64,000 bases of DNA, taken from Dama dama. Its lineage: Eukaryota > Chordata > Mammalia > Artiodactyla > Cervidae. The stretch's first letter is position 1; each line of letters opens with the position of its first letter. This document shows, piece after piece, positions 51,501 to 63,301 of the stretch. The stretch covers positions 3,472,001 to 3,536,000 of the forward strand of contig NC_083714.1 of the NCBI RefSeq assembly GCF_033118175.1, in the 5' to 3' direction. The translations under genes and the position numbers were made by a program. The notes below the pieces were generated by a model, which saw only the letters and a program-made list of their open reading frames with translations, searched no databases and was not told the origin of the DNA.

Positions 51501-52959
51501 CTGAAAAATAGGATTAGCATGAAACGGTGTTCAGAAACATGAAAAGCCTGAGAAGGTGTGAAAAATATGAAGAGCTTAAAAAGCTATCAAAAATATGAGG
51601 AGCATGAAATGGTGTTGAAAAACATGAAGAGCCTGAAAAGGTGTGAAAAATATGAAGAGGTTCAAAAGGTGTCAAAAATATGAGGAGCATGAAACGGTCT
51701 GAAAAATAAGAGGAGTATCAAATGGTCTGAAAATTAAGAGGAGCATGAAACGGTGTTGAAAAACGTGAAGAGCTTCAAAAGGTGTCAAAAATATGAGGAG
51801 CATGAAACGGACTGAAAATTATGAGGAGTATAAAACGGTGTTCAAAAACATGAAGAGCCTGAAAAGGTGTGAAAAATCTGAAGAGCTTCAGAAAGTCTGA
51901 AAAATATGAGGAGCATGAAACTGTCTGAAAAATAGGAGGAGCAAGAAGCGGTGTTGAAAAACATGAAGAGCCTGAAAACGTGTGAAAAATATGAAGAGCT
52001 TCAAACGGTGTCATAAATATGAGGAGCATGAAACAGTCTGAAAAATAGGAGGAGAATGAAGCGGTGTTGAAAAACTAGAAGAGCCTGAAAATGTGTGAAA
52101 AATATGAAGAGCTTCAAAAGGTGTGAAAATTATGAGTAGCATGAAACGGTCTGAAAAATAGGAGGAGCATGAAGCAGTGTTGAAAAACACGAAGAGCCTG
52201 AAAAGCTGTGAAAAATACGAAGAGCCATAAAAGGTGTCAAAAATATGAGGAGCATGAAACGGTCTGAAAAATAGGAGGAGCATGAAGCGGTTTTGAAAAA
52301 CATGAGGAGCCTGAAAAAGTGTGAAAAATATGAAGAGCTTCAAACGGTGTCAAAAATATGAGGAGCATGAAACGGTCTGAAAAATATGAGTAGCATGAAG
52401 CAGTATTGAAAAGCATGCAGAGCCTTAAAAGTTGTGAAAAATATGAAGAGCTTCAAAAGGTGTCAAAAATATGAGGAGCATGAAACAGTCTGAAAAATAG
52501 GAGGAGCATGAAGCAGTGTTGAACAACATGAAGAGCCTGAAAATGTGTGAAAAATATCAAAAGCTTCAAAAGGTGTCAAAATATTGAGGAGCATGAAATG
52601 GTCTGAAAAATAGGAGGAGCATCAAGCGGTGTTGAAAAAAATGAAGAGCCTGAAAAGATGTTCAAAAATATGAAGAGGCTGAAAAGTTTGAAAAATATGA
52701 AGAGCTCAAAAAAGTGTAACAAATATAAAGAGCTTCAAAATGTGTGAAAAATATGAAGAGCTTCAAAAGGTGTCAAAAATGAGAGGAGCTTGAAACGGTC
52801 TGAAAAATTGGAGGAGCATGAAGCGATGTTGAAAAACATGAAGAGCCTGAAAAAGTGAAAAATATGAAGAGCTTCAAAAGGTGTTAAATATATGAGGAGC
52901 AAGAAACGGTCTGAAAAATAGGAGGTGCATGAAGTGGTGTTGAAAAACATGAAAAGGTG
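48407..52959. repeat. 4.5-kb higher-order repeat, unit U1 (4,553 bp)
   Basis: The first full unit, phased on the truncated subunit 4. It differs from U2 by two single-base losses, at A-run GGTCTAAAAAATAGG near 50,150 and T-run GAAAAGTTTGAAAAAT near 52,685. It also has a few substitutions; for example it has CTGAAAAATATGAGG near 50,575 where U2 and U3 have CTGAAATATATGAGG. Rare marks are GAACACATGAATTGCTTG (~50,377), TCATAAACATTGG, GATGTAAACGTCTG and GAATTACTTGAAGAGCC. It shares GAATCATGCAGCGG (~49,795) and the doubled GTGTCCAAATTATGAGG with the 3.5-kb family. No gene is present. Confidence 0.9.
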
Positions 52960-54191
52960 TGAAAAATATGAAGAGCTTCAAAAGGTGTCAAAAATATGAG
53001 GAGCATGAAACGGTCTGAAAAATAGGAGGAGCATGAAGCGGTGTTGAAAAACATGAAGAGCCTGAAAACGTGTCAAAAATATGAAGAGCTTCAAAGGTGT
53101 GAAAAATATGAAGCACTTCAAAAGGTGTCAAAAATTAGAAGAGCATGAAACGGTCTGGAAAATAGGAAGAGCATGAAGTGGTGTTGAAAAACATGAAGAG
53201 CCTGAAAAGGTGTGAAAAATATGAAGAGCTTCAAACGGTGTCATAAATATGAGGAGCATGAAACAGTCTGAAAAATAGGAGGAGAATGAAGCGGTGTTGA
53301 AAAAGTAGAAGAGCCTGAAAATGTGTGAAAAATATGAAGAGCTTCAAAAGGTGTGAAAATTATGAGTAGCATGAAACGGTCTGAAAAATAGGAGGAGCAT
53401 GAAGCAGTGTTGAAAAACACGAAGAGCCTGAAAAGCTGTGAAAAATACGAAGAGCCATAAAAGGTGTCAAAAATATGAGGAGCATGAAACGGTCTGAAAA
53501 ATAGGAGGAGCATGAAGCGGTTTTGAAAAACATGAGGAGCCTGAAAAGGTGTGAAAAATATGAAGAGCTTCAAACGGTGTCAAAAATATGAGGAGCATGA
53601 AACGGTCTGAAAAATATGAGTAGCATGAAGCAGTATTGAAAAGCATGCAGAGCCTTAAAAGTTGTGAAAAATATGAAGAGCTTCAAAAGGTGTCAAAAAT
53701 ATGAGGAGCATGAAACAGTCTGAAAAATAGGAGGAGCATGAAGCAGTGTTGAACAACATGAAGAGCCTGAAAATGTGTGAAAAATATCAAAAGCTTCAAA
53801 AGGTGTCAAAATATTGAGGAGCATGAAATGGTCTGAAAAATAGGAGGAGCATCAAGCGGTGTTGAAAAAAATGAAGAGCCTGAAAAGATGTTCAAAAATA
53901 TGAAGAGGCTGAAAAGTTTTGAAAAATATGAAGAGCTCAAAAAAGTGTAACAAATATAAAGAGCTTCAAAATGTGTGAAAAATATGAAGAGCTTCAAAAG
54001 GTGTCAAAAATGAGAGGAGCATGAAACGGTCTGAAAATAGGAGGAGCCTGAAGCGGTGTTGAAAAACATGAAGAGCCTGAAAAGGTGTGAAAAATATGAA
54101 GAGCTTCAAAAGGTGTTAAATATATGAGGAGCAAGAAACGGTCTGAAAAATAGGAGGTGCATGAAGTGGTGTTGAAAAACATGAAAAGGTG
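52960..54191. repeat. 4.5-kb repeat, partial unit (1,232 bp, inner ~3.3 kb missing)
   Basis: The first ~260 bp equal the start of a unit (as at 48,407-48,665). At about 53,221 the sequence jumps to the part equivalent to 51,991 and runs to the end of the unit. About 3,320 bp are missing. The junction lies inside the common string GTGTGAAAAATATGAAGAGC, so again it fits a crossover between two monomers. The last 190 bp are a variant of the unit end (GAGAGGAGCATGAAACGG and GGAGGAGCCTGAAGCGG instead of GAGCTTG and GATG forms). No gene is present. Confidence 0.87.
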
Positions 54192-57100
54192 TGAAAAATA
54201 TGAAGAGCTTCAAAAGGTGTCAAAAATATGAGGAGCATGAAACGGTCTGAAAAATAGGAGGAGCATGAAGCGGTGTTGAAAAACATGAAGAGCCTGAAAA
54301 CGTGTCAAAAATATGAAGAGCTTCAAAGGTGTGAAAAATATGAAGCACTTCAAAAGGTGTCAAAAATTAGAAGAGCATGAAACGGTCTGGAAAATAGGAA
54401 GAGCATGAAGTGGTGTTGAAAAACATGAAGAGCCTGAAAAGGTGTGAAAAATATGAAGAGCTTCAAAAGGTGTCAAAAATGACATGAGCTTGAAACGGTC
54501 TGAAAAATTGGAGAAGCATGAAGCGATGTTGAAAAACATGAAGAGCCTGAAAAAGTGTGAAAAATATGAAGAGCTTCAAAAGGTGTTAAATATATGAGGA
54601 GCAAGAAACGGTCTCAAAAATAGGAGGAGCATGAAGCGGTGTTCAAAACCATGAAGAGCCTGAAAAGGTGTGAAAAATATGAAGAGGTTCAAAAATGTGA
54701 AAAATATGAAGAGCTTCAAAGGTGTCAAATATATGAAGAGCTTCAAACGGTGTCCAAATTATGAGGAGCATGAAACGGTCTGAAAAATAGGAGGAGCATG
54801 AAGCGGGGTTGAAAAACATGAAGAGCCTGAGAACGTGTGAAAAATATGAAGAGCTTCAAAGGTGTCAAATATATGAAGAGCTTCAAACGGTGTCCAAATT
54901 ATGAGGAGCATGAAACGGTCTGAAAAATAGGAGGAGCATGAAGCGGGATTGAAAAACATGAAGAGCCTGAGAAAGTGTGAAAAATATGAATAGCTTCAAA
55001 AGGTGTGAAAAATATGAGGAGCTTCAAAAGGTGTCAAAAATATGAGGAGCATGAAACGGTCTGAAAAATAGGAGGAGCTTGATGCAGTGTTGAAAAATAT
55101 GAAGAGCCCGAAAACGTGTGAAAAATATGAAGATCTTCAAAAGGTATGAAATCTATGAAGAGCTTCAAAAGTTGTCAAAAAAGAGATGAGCATGAAACGG
55201 TCTGAAAAATAGGAGGAGCATGAAATTGTGTTCAAAAAAATGAAGAGCCTGAAAAGGTGTGTAGTATATGAAGATTACAGAAGGTGTCAAAATATGAGGA
55301 GCATGAAAAGGTCTGAAAAATAGGAGGAGCATGAAGTAATGTTGAAAAACATGAAGAGCCTGAAAAGGTGTGAAAAATACGAAGAGCTTCAAAGGTGTGA
55401 AAAATATGAAGCACTTCAAAAGGTGTCAAAAATTAGAAGAGCATGAAACGGTCTGGAAAATAGGAGGAGCATGAAGTGGTGTTGAAAAACATGAAGAGAT
55501 TGAAAAGGTGTGAAAAATATGAAGAGCTTCAAAAAGTGTCAAAAATATGAGGAGCAAGAAACGATCTGAAAAATAGGAGAATCATGCAGCGGTGTTGAAA
55601 ACTATAAACAGCCTGAAAGAGTGTGAAAAATATGAAGAGCTTCAAAAGGTGTCAAAAATATGAGTATCATGAAACGATCTGAAAAATAGGAGGAGCATAA
55701 AGCGGTGTTCAAAAATATGAAGAGCATGAAAAAGTGTGAAAAATATGAACAGCCTCAAAACGTGTCAAAAATATGAGGAGCATGAAACGGTCTGAAAAAT
55801 ACGAGCAGTATGAAGCGGTGTTCAAAAACATGAAGAGCCTGAAAAGGTGTGAAATATATGAAGAGCTTCAAAGGGTGTCAAAAATATGAGGAACATGAAA
55901 CTGTCAGAAAAATATGAGGACCATGAAATGGTCTAAAAAAATAGGACGAGCATGAAACAGTGTTGAAAAACATGAAGAGCTTCAAAAGGTGTCAAAAATA
56001 TGAGGAGCCTGAAACCATCTGAAAAATAGGAGGAGCATGAAACGGTGTTGAAAATCATGAAGAGCCTGAAAAGCTGTGAACAATAAGAAGAGCTTCAGAA
56101 GGTGTCAATAATATGAGGAGCATGAAAGGGTCTGAAAAATAGGAGGAGCATAAAATGGTGTTGAACACATGAATTGCTTGAAGAGGTCTGAAAAATATGA
56201 AGAGCTTCAAAAGATGTTAAAAATATGAGGAGCATGAAAGGGTCATAAACATTGGAGGAGCATGAAGCGGTTTTGAAAAACATGAAGAGCCTGAAAAGGT
56301 GTGAAATATATGAAGAGCTTCAAAGGGTGTCAAAAATATGAGGAGCATGAGACGGTCTGAAATATATGAGGAGCACGAAATGGTCTGAAAAATGGGAGGA
56401 GCATGAAACGTTGTATGAAAACATGAAGAGCATGAAAAGGTGTGAAAAATATGAAGAGATTCAAGAGGTGTCAAAAATATGAGGAGCATGAAACGGTCTG
56501 AAAAATAGGAGGAGAATGAGACGGTGTTGAAAAACATGAAGAACCTGAAAAGGTTGGAAAATCATGAAGAGCTTCAAAGGTGTCAAAAATATGAGGAGCA
56601 TGAAAAGGTCTGAAAAATAGGAGGAGCATGAAACGATGTTGAAAAACATGAAGAACCTGAAAAGGTGTGAAAAATATGAAGAGCTGCAAAAGGTGTCAAA
56701 AATATGGGAAGCATGAAACGGTCTGAAATAATGAGGACCATGAAACGGTCTGAAAAATAGGACAAGCATGAAACGGTGTTGAAAAATATGAAGAGCTTCA
56801 AAAAGTGTCAAAAATACGAGGAGCATGAAACGGTCTGAAAAACAGGAGGAGCATGAAACCGTGTTGAAAAACATGAAGAGCATGAAAAGATGTGAAAAAT
56901 ATGAAAAGCTTCAAAAAGTTTCAAGAAAATGAGGAGGATGTAAACGTCTGAAAAACAGGAGGAGCATGAAACGTTGTTGAAAAACTTTAAGAGCCTGAAA
57001 AGGTGATAAAAATATGAAGAGCTTCAAACGGTGTCAAAAATATGAGGAGCGTGAAACCGTCTGAAAAATAGGATTGGCATGAAACGGTGTTGACAAACAT

Positions 57101-58746
57101 GAAGAACCTGAAAGGGTGTGAAAAATATGAAGAGCTTCAAAAGGTGTCAAAAATATCAGGAGCATGAATGGGTCTGAAAAATAGGAGGAGCATGAAACGT
57201 TGTTGAATTACTTGAAGAGCCTGAAAAGGTGTTAAAAATATGAAGAGCTTCAAAAGGTTTCAAAAATATGAGGAGCGTGAAACGGTCTGAAAAATAGGAT
57301 TAGCATGAAACGGTGTTCAGAAACATGAAAAGCCTGAGAAGGTGTGAAAAATATGAAGAGCTTAAAAAGCTATCAAAAATATGAGGAGCATGAAATGGTG
57401 TTGAAAAACATGAAGAGCCTGAAAAGGTGTGAAAAATATGAAGAGGTTCAAAAGGTGTCAAAAATATGAGGAGCATGAAACGGTCTGAAAAATAAGAGGA
57501 GTATCAAATGGTCTGAAAATTAAGAGGAGCATGAAACGGTGTTGAAAAACGTGAAGAGCTTCAAAAGGTGTCAAAAATATGAGGAGCATGAAACGGACTG
57601 AAAATTATGAGGAGTATAAAACGGTGTTCAAAAACATGAAGAGCCTGAAAAGGTGTGAAAAATCTGAAGAGCTTCAGAAAGTCTGAAAAATATGAGGAGC
57701 ATGAAACTGTCTGAAAAATAGGAGGAGCAAGAAGCGGTGTTGAAAAACATGAAGAGCCTGAAAACGTGTGAAAAATATGAAGAGCTTCAAACGGTGTCAT
57801 AAATATGAGGAGCATGAAACAGTCTGAAAAATAGGAGGAGAATGAAGCGGTGTTGAAAAACTAGAAGAGCCTGAAAATGTGTGAAAAATATGAAGAGCTT
57901 CAAAAGGTGTGAAAATTATGAGTAGCATGAAACGGTCTGAAAAATAGGAGGAGCATGAAGCAGTGTTGAAAAACACGAAGAGCCTGAAAAGCTGTGAAAA
58001 ATACGAAGAGCCATAAAAGGTGTCAAAAATATGAGGAGCATGAAACGGTCTGAAAAATAGGAGGAGCATGAAGCGGTTTTGAAAAACATGAGGAGCCTGA
58101 AAAGGTGTGAAAAATATGAAGAGCTTCAAACGGTGTCAAAAATATGAGGAGCATGAAACGGTCTGAAAAATATGAGTAGCATGAAGCAGTATTGAAAAGC
58201 ATGCAGAGCCTTAAAAGTTGTGAAAAATATGAAGAGCTTCAAAAGGTGTCAAAAATATGAGGAGCATGAAACAGTCTGAAAAATAGGAGGAGCATGAAGC
58301 AGTGTTGAACAACATGAAGAGCCTGAAAATGTGTGAAAAATATCAAAAGCTTCAAAAGGTGTCAAAATATTGAGGAGCATGAAATGGTCTGAAAAATAGG
58401 AGGAGCATCAAGCGGTGTTGAAAAAAATGAAGAGCCTGAAAAGATGTTCAAAAATATGAAGAGGCTGAAAAGTTTTGAAAAATATGAAGAGCTCAAAAAA
58501 GTGTAACAAATATAAAGAGCTTCAAAATGTGTGAAAAATATGAAGAGCTTCAAAAGGTGTCAAAAATGAGAGGAGCTTGAAACGGTCTGAAAAATTGGAG
58601 GAGCATGAAGCGATGTTGAAAAACATGAAGAGCCTGAAAAAGTGAAAAATATGAAGAGCTTCAAAAGGTGTTAAATATATGAGGAGCAAGAAACGGTCTG
58701 AAAAATAGGAGGTGCATGAAGTGGTGTTGAAAAACATGAAAAGGTG
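54192..58746. repeat. 4.5-kb higher-order repeat, unit U2 (4,555 bp)
   Basis: A full unit of about 40 monomers. It aligns to U3 at a constant offset of 4,555 bp with no difference in the lines I compared, and all their minus-strand frames translate identically. It shares with U3 the base changes that separate both from U1, so U2 and U3 come from a common template more recent than U1. No gene is present. Confidence 0.92.
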
Positions 58747-61700
58747 TGAAAAATATGAAGAGCTTCAAAAGGTGTCAAAAATATGAGGAGCATGAAACGG
58801 TCTGAAAAATAGGAGGAGCATGAAGCGGTGTTGAAAAACATGAAGAGCCTGAAAACGTGTCAAAAATATGAAGAGCTTCAAAGGTGTGAAAAATATGAAG
58901 CACTTCAAAAGGTGTCAAAAATTAGAAGAGCATGAAACGGTCTGGAAAATAGGAAGAGCATGAAGTGGTGTTGAAAAACATGAAGAGCCTGAAAAGGTGT
59001 GAAAAATATGAAGAGCTTCAAAAGGTGTCAAAAATGACATGAGCTTGAAACGGTCTGAAAAATTGGAGAAGCATGAAGCGATGTTGAAAAACATGAAGAG
59101 CCTGAAAAAGTGTGAAAAATATGAAGAGCTTCAAAAGGTGTTAAATATATGAGGAGCAAGAAACGGTCTCAAAAATAGGAGGAGCATGAAGCGGTGTTCA
59201 AAACCATGAAGAGCCTGAAAAGGTGTGAAAAATATGAAGAGGTTCAAAAATGTGAAAAATATGAAGAGCTTCAAAGGTGTCAAATATATGAAGAGCTTCA
59301 AACGGTGTCCAAATTATGAGGAGCATGAAACGGTCTGAAAAATAGGAGGAGCATGAAGCGGGGTTGAAAAACATGAAGAGCCTGAGAACGTGTGAAAAAT
59401 ATGAAGAGCTTCAAAGGTGTCAAATATATGAAGAGCTTCAAACGGTGTCCAAATTATGAGGAGCATGAAACGGTCTGAAAAATAGGAGGAGCATGAAGCG
59501 GGATTGAAAAACATGAAGAGCCTGAGAAAGTGTGAAAAATATGAATAGCTTCAAAAGGTGTGAAAAATATGAGGAGCTTCAAAAGGTGTCAAAAATATGA
59601 GGAGCATGAAACGGTCTGAAAAATAGGAGGAGCTTGATGCAGTGTTGAAAAATATGAAGAGCCCGAAAACGTGTGAAAAATATGAAGATCTTCAAAAGGT
59701 ATGAAATCTATGAAGAGCTTCAAAAGTTGTCAAAAAAGAGATGAGCATGAAACGGTCTGAAAAATAGGAGGAGCATGAAATTGTGTTCAAAAAAATGAAG
59801 AGCCTGAAAAGGTGTGTAGTATATGAAGATTACAGAAGGTGTCAAAATATGAGGAGCATGAAAAGGTCTGAAAAATAGGAGGAGCATGAAGTAATGTTGA
59901 AAAACATGAAGAGCCTGAAAAGGTGTGAAAAATACGAAGAGCTTCAAAGGTGTGAAAAATATGAAGCACTTCAAAAGGTGTCAAAAATTAGAAGAGCATG
60001 AAACGGTCTGGAAAATAGGAGGAGCATGAAGTGGTGTTGAAAAACATGAAGAGATTGAAAAGGTGTGAAAAATATGAAGAGCTTCAAAAAGTGTCAAAAA
60101 TATGAGGAGCAAGAAACGATCTGAAAAATAGGAGAATCATGCAGCGGTGTTGAAAACTATAAACAGCCTGAAAGAGTGTGAAAAATATGAAGAGCTTCAA
60201 AAGGTGTCAAAAATATGAGTATCATGAAACGATCTGAAAAATAGGAGGAGCATAAAGCGGTGTTCAAAAATATGAAGAGCATGAAAAAGTGTGAAAAATA
60301 TGAACAGCCTCAAAACGTGTCAAAAATATGAGGAGCATGAAACGGTCTGAAAAATACGAGCAGTATGAAGCGGTGTTCAAAAACATGAAGAGCCTGAAAA
60401 GGTGTGAAATATATGAAGAGCTTCAAAGGGTGTCAAAAATATGAGGAACATGAAACTGTCAGAAAAATATGAGGACCATGAAATGGTCTAAAAAAATAGG
60501 ACGAGCATGAAACAGTGTTGAAAAACATGAAGAGCTTCAAAAGGTGTCAAAAATATGAGGAGCCTGAAACCATCTGAAAAATAGGAGGAGCATGAAACGG
60601 TGTTGAAAATCATGAAGAGCCTGAAAAGCTGTGAACAATAAGAAGAGCTTCAGAAGGTGTCAATAATATGAGGAGCATGAAAGGGTCTGAAAAATAGGAG
60701 GAGCATAAAATGGTGTTGAACACATGAATTGCTTGAAGAGGTCTGAAAAATATGAAGAGCTTCAAAAGATGTTAAAAATATGAGGAGCATGAAAGGGTCA
60801 TAAACATTGGAGGAGCATGAAGCGGTTTTGAAAAACATGAAGAGCCTGAAAAGGTGTGAAATATATGAAGAGCTTCAAAGGGTGTCAAAAATATGAGGAG
60901 CATGAGACGGTCTGAAATATATGAGGAGCACGAAATGGTCTGAAAAATGGGAGGAGCATGAAACGTTGTATGAAAACATGAAGAGCATGAAAAGGTGTGA
61001 AAAATATGAAGAGATTCAAGAGGTGTCAAAAATATGAGGAGCATGAAACGGTCTGAAAAATAGGAGGAGAATGAGACGGTGTTGAAAAACATGAAGAACC
61101 TGAAAAGGTTGGAAAATCATGAAGAGCTTCAAAGGTGTCAAAAATATGAGGAGCATGAAAAGGTCTGAAAAATAGGAGGAGCATGAAACGATGTTGAAAA
61201 ACATGAAGAACCTGAAAAGGTGTGAAAAATATGAAGAGCTGCAAAAGGTGTCAAAAATATGGGAAGCATGAAACGGTCTGAAATAATGAGGACCATGAAA
61301 CGGTCTGAAAAATAGGACAAGCATGAAACGGTGTTGAAAAATATGAAGAGCTTCAAAAAGTGTCAAAAATACGAGGAGCATGAAACGGTCTGAAAAACAG
61401 GAGGAGCATGAAACCGTGTTGAAAAACATGAAGAGCATGAAAAGATGTGAAAAATATGAAAAGCTTCAAAAAGTTTCAAGAAAATGAGGAGGATGTAAAC
61501 GTCTGAAAAACAGGAGGAGCATGAAACGTTGTTGAAAAACTTTAAGAGCCTGAAAAGGTGATAAAAATATGAAGAGCTTCAAACGGTGTCAAAAATATGA
61601 GGAGCGTGAAACCGTCTGAAAAATAGGATTGGCATGAAACGGTGTTGACAAACATGAAGAACCTGAAAGGGTGTGAAAAATATGAAGAGCTTCAAAAGGT

Positions 61701-63301
61701 GTCAAAAATATCAGGAGCATGAATGGGTCTGAAAAATAGGAGGAGCATGAAACGTTGTTGAATTACTTGAAGAGCCTGAAAAGGTGTTAAAAATATGAAG
61801 AGCTTCAAAAGGTTTCAAAAATATGAGGAGCGTGAAACGGTCTGAAAAATAGGATTAGCATGAAACGGTGTTCAGAAACATGAAAAGCCTGAGAAGGTGT
61901 GAAAAATATGAAGAGCTTAAAAAGCTATCAAAAATATGAGGAGCATGAAATGGTGTTGAAAAACATGAAGAGCCTGAAAAGGTGTGAAAAATATGAAGAG
62001 GTTCAAAAGGTGTCAAAAATATGAGGAGCATGAAACGGTCTGAAAAATAAGAGGAGTATCAAATGGTCTGAAAATTAAGAGGAGCATGAAACGGTGTTGA
62101 AAAACGTGAAGAGCTTCAAAAGGTGTCAAAAATATGAGGAGCATGAAACGGACTGAAAATTATGAGGAGTATAAAACGGTGTTCAAAAACATGAAGAGCC
62201 TGAAAAGGTGTGAAAAATCTGAAGAGCTTCAGAAAGTCTGAAAAATATGAGGAGCATGAAACTGTCTGAAAAATAGGAGGAGCAAGAAGCGGTGTTGAAA
62301 AACATGAAGAGCCTGAAAACGTGTGAAAAATATGAAGAGCTTCAAACGGTGTCATAAATATGAGGAGCATGAAACAGTCTGAAAAATAGGAGGAGAATGA
62401 AGCGGTGTTGAAAAACTAGAAGAGCCTGAAAATGTGTGAAAAATATGAAGAGCTTCAAAAGGTGTGAAAATTATGAGTAGCATGAAACGGTCTGAAAAAT
62501 AGGAGGAGCATGAAGCAGTGTTGAAAAACACGAAGAGCCTGAAAAGCTGTGAAAAATACGAAGAGCCATAAAAGGTGTCAAAAATATGAGGAGCATGAAA
62601 CGGTCTGAAAAATAGGAGGAGCATGAAGCGGTTTTGAAAAACATGAGGAGCCTGAAAAGGTGTGAAAAATATGAAGAGCTTCAAACGGTGTCAAAAATAT
62701 GAGGAGCATGAAACGGTCTGAAAAATATGAGTAGCATGAAGCAGTATTGAAAAGCATGCAGAGCCTTAAAAGTTGTGAAAAATATGAAGAGCTTCAAAAG
62801 GTGTCAAAAATATGAGGAGCATGAAACAGTCTGAAAAATAGGAGGAGCATGAAGCAGTGTTGAACAACATGAAGAGCCTGAAAATGTGTGAAAAATATCA
62901 AAAGCTTCAAAAGGTGTCAAAATATTGAGGAGCATGAAATGGTCTGAAAAATAGGAGGAGCATCAAGCGGTGTTGAAAAAAATGAAGAGCCTGAAAAGAT
63001 GTTCAAAAATATGAAGAGGCTGAAAAGTTTTGAAAAATATGAAGAGCTCAAAAAAGTGTAACAAATATAAAGAGCTTCAAAATGTGTGAAAAATATGAAG
63101 AGCTTCAAAAGGTGTCAAAAATGAGAGGAGCTTGAAACGGTCTGAAAAATTGGAGGAGCATGAAGCGATGTTGAAAAACATGAAGAGCCTGAAAAAGTGA
63201 AAAATATGAAGAGCTTCAAAAGGTGTTAAATATATGAGGAGCAAGAAACGGTCTGAAAAATAGGAGGTGCATGAAGTGGTGTTGAAAAACATGAAAAGGT
63301 G
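58747..63301. repeat. 4.5-kb higher-order repeat, unit U3 (4,555 bp)
   Basis: Directly follows U2 and appears identical to it. The two form a clean head-to-tail pair joined at the truncated subunit 4 (near 58,727-58,746). The unit length is 40 x 113 + 35, the remainder being the net of extra subunits (+28), the truncated subunit (-9), the AAGTGAAAAAT loss (-4) and other small indels. No gene is present. Confidence 0.92.
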
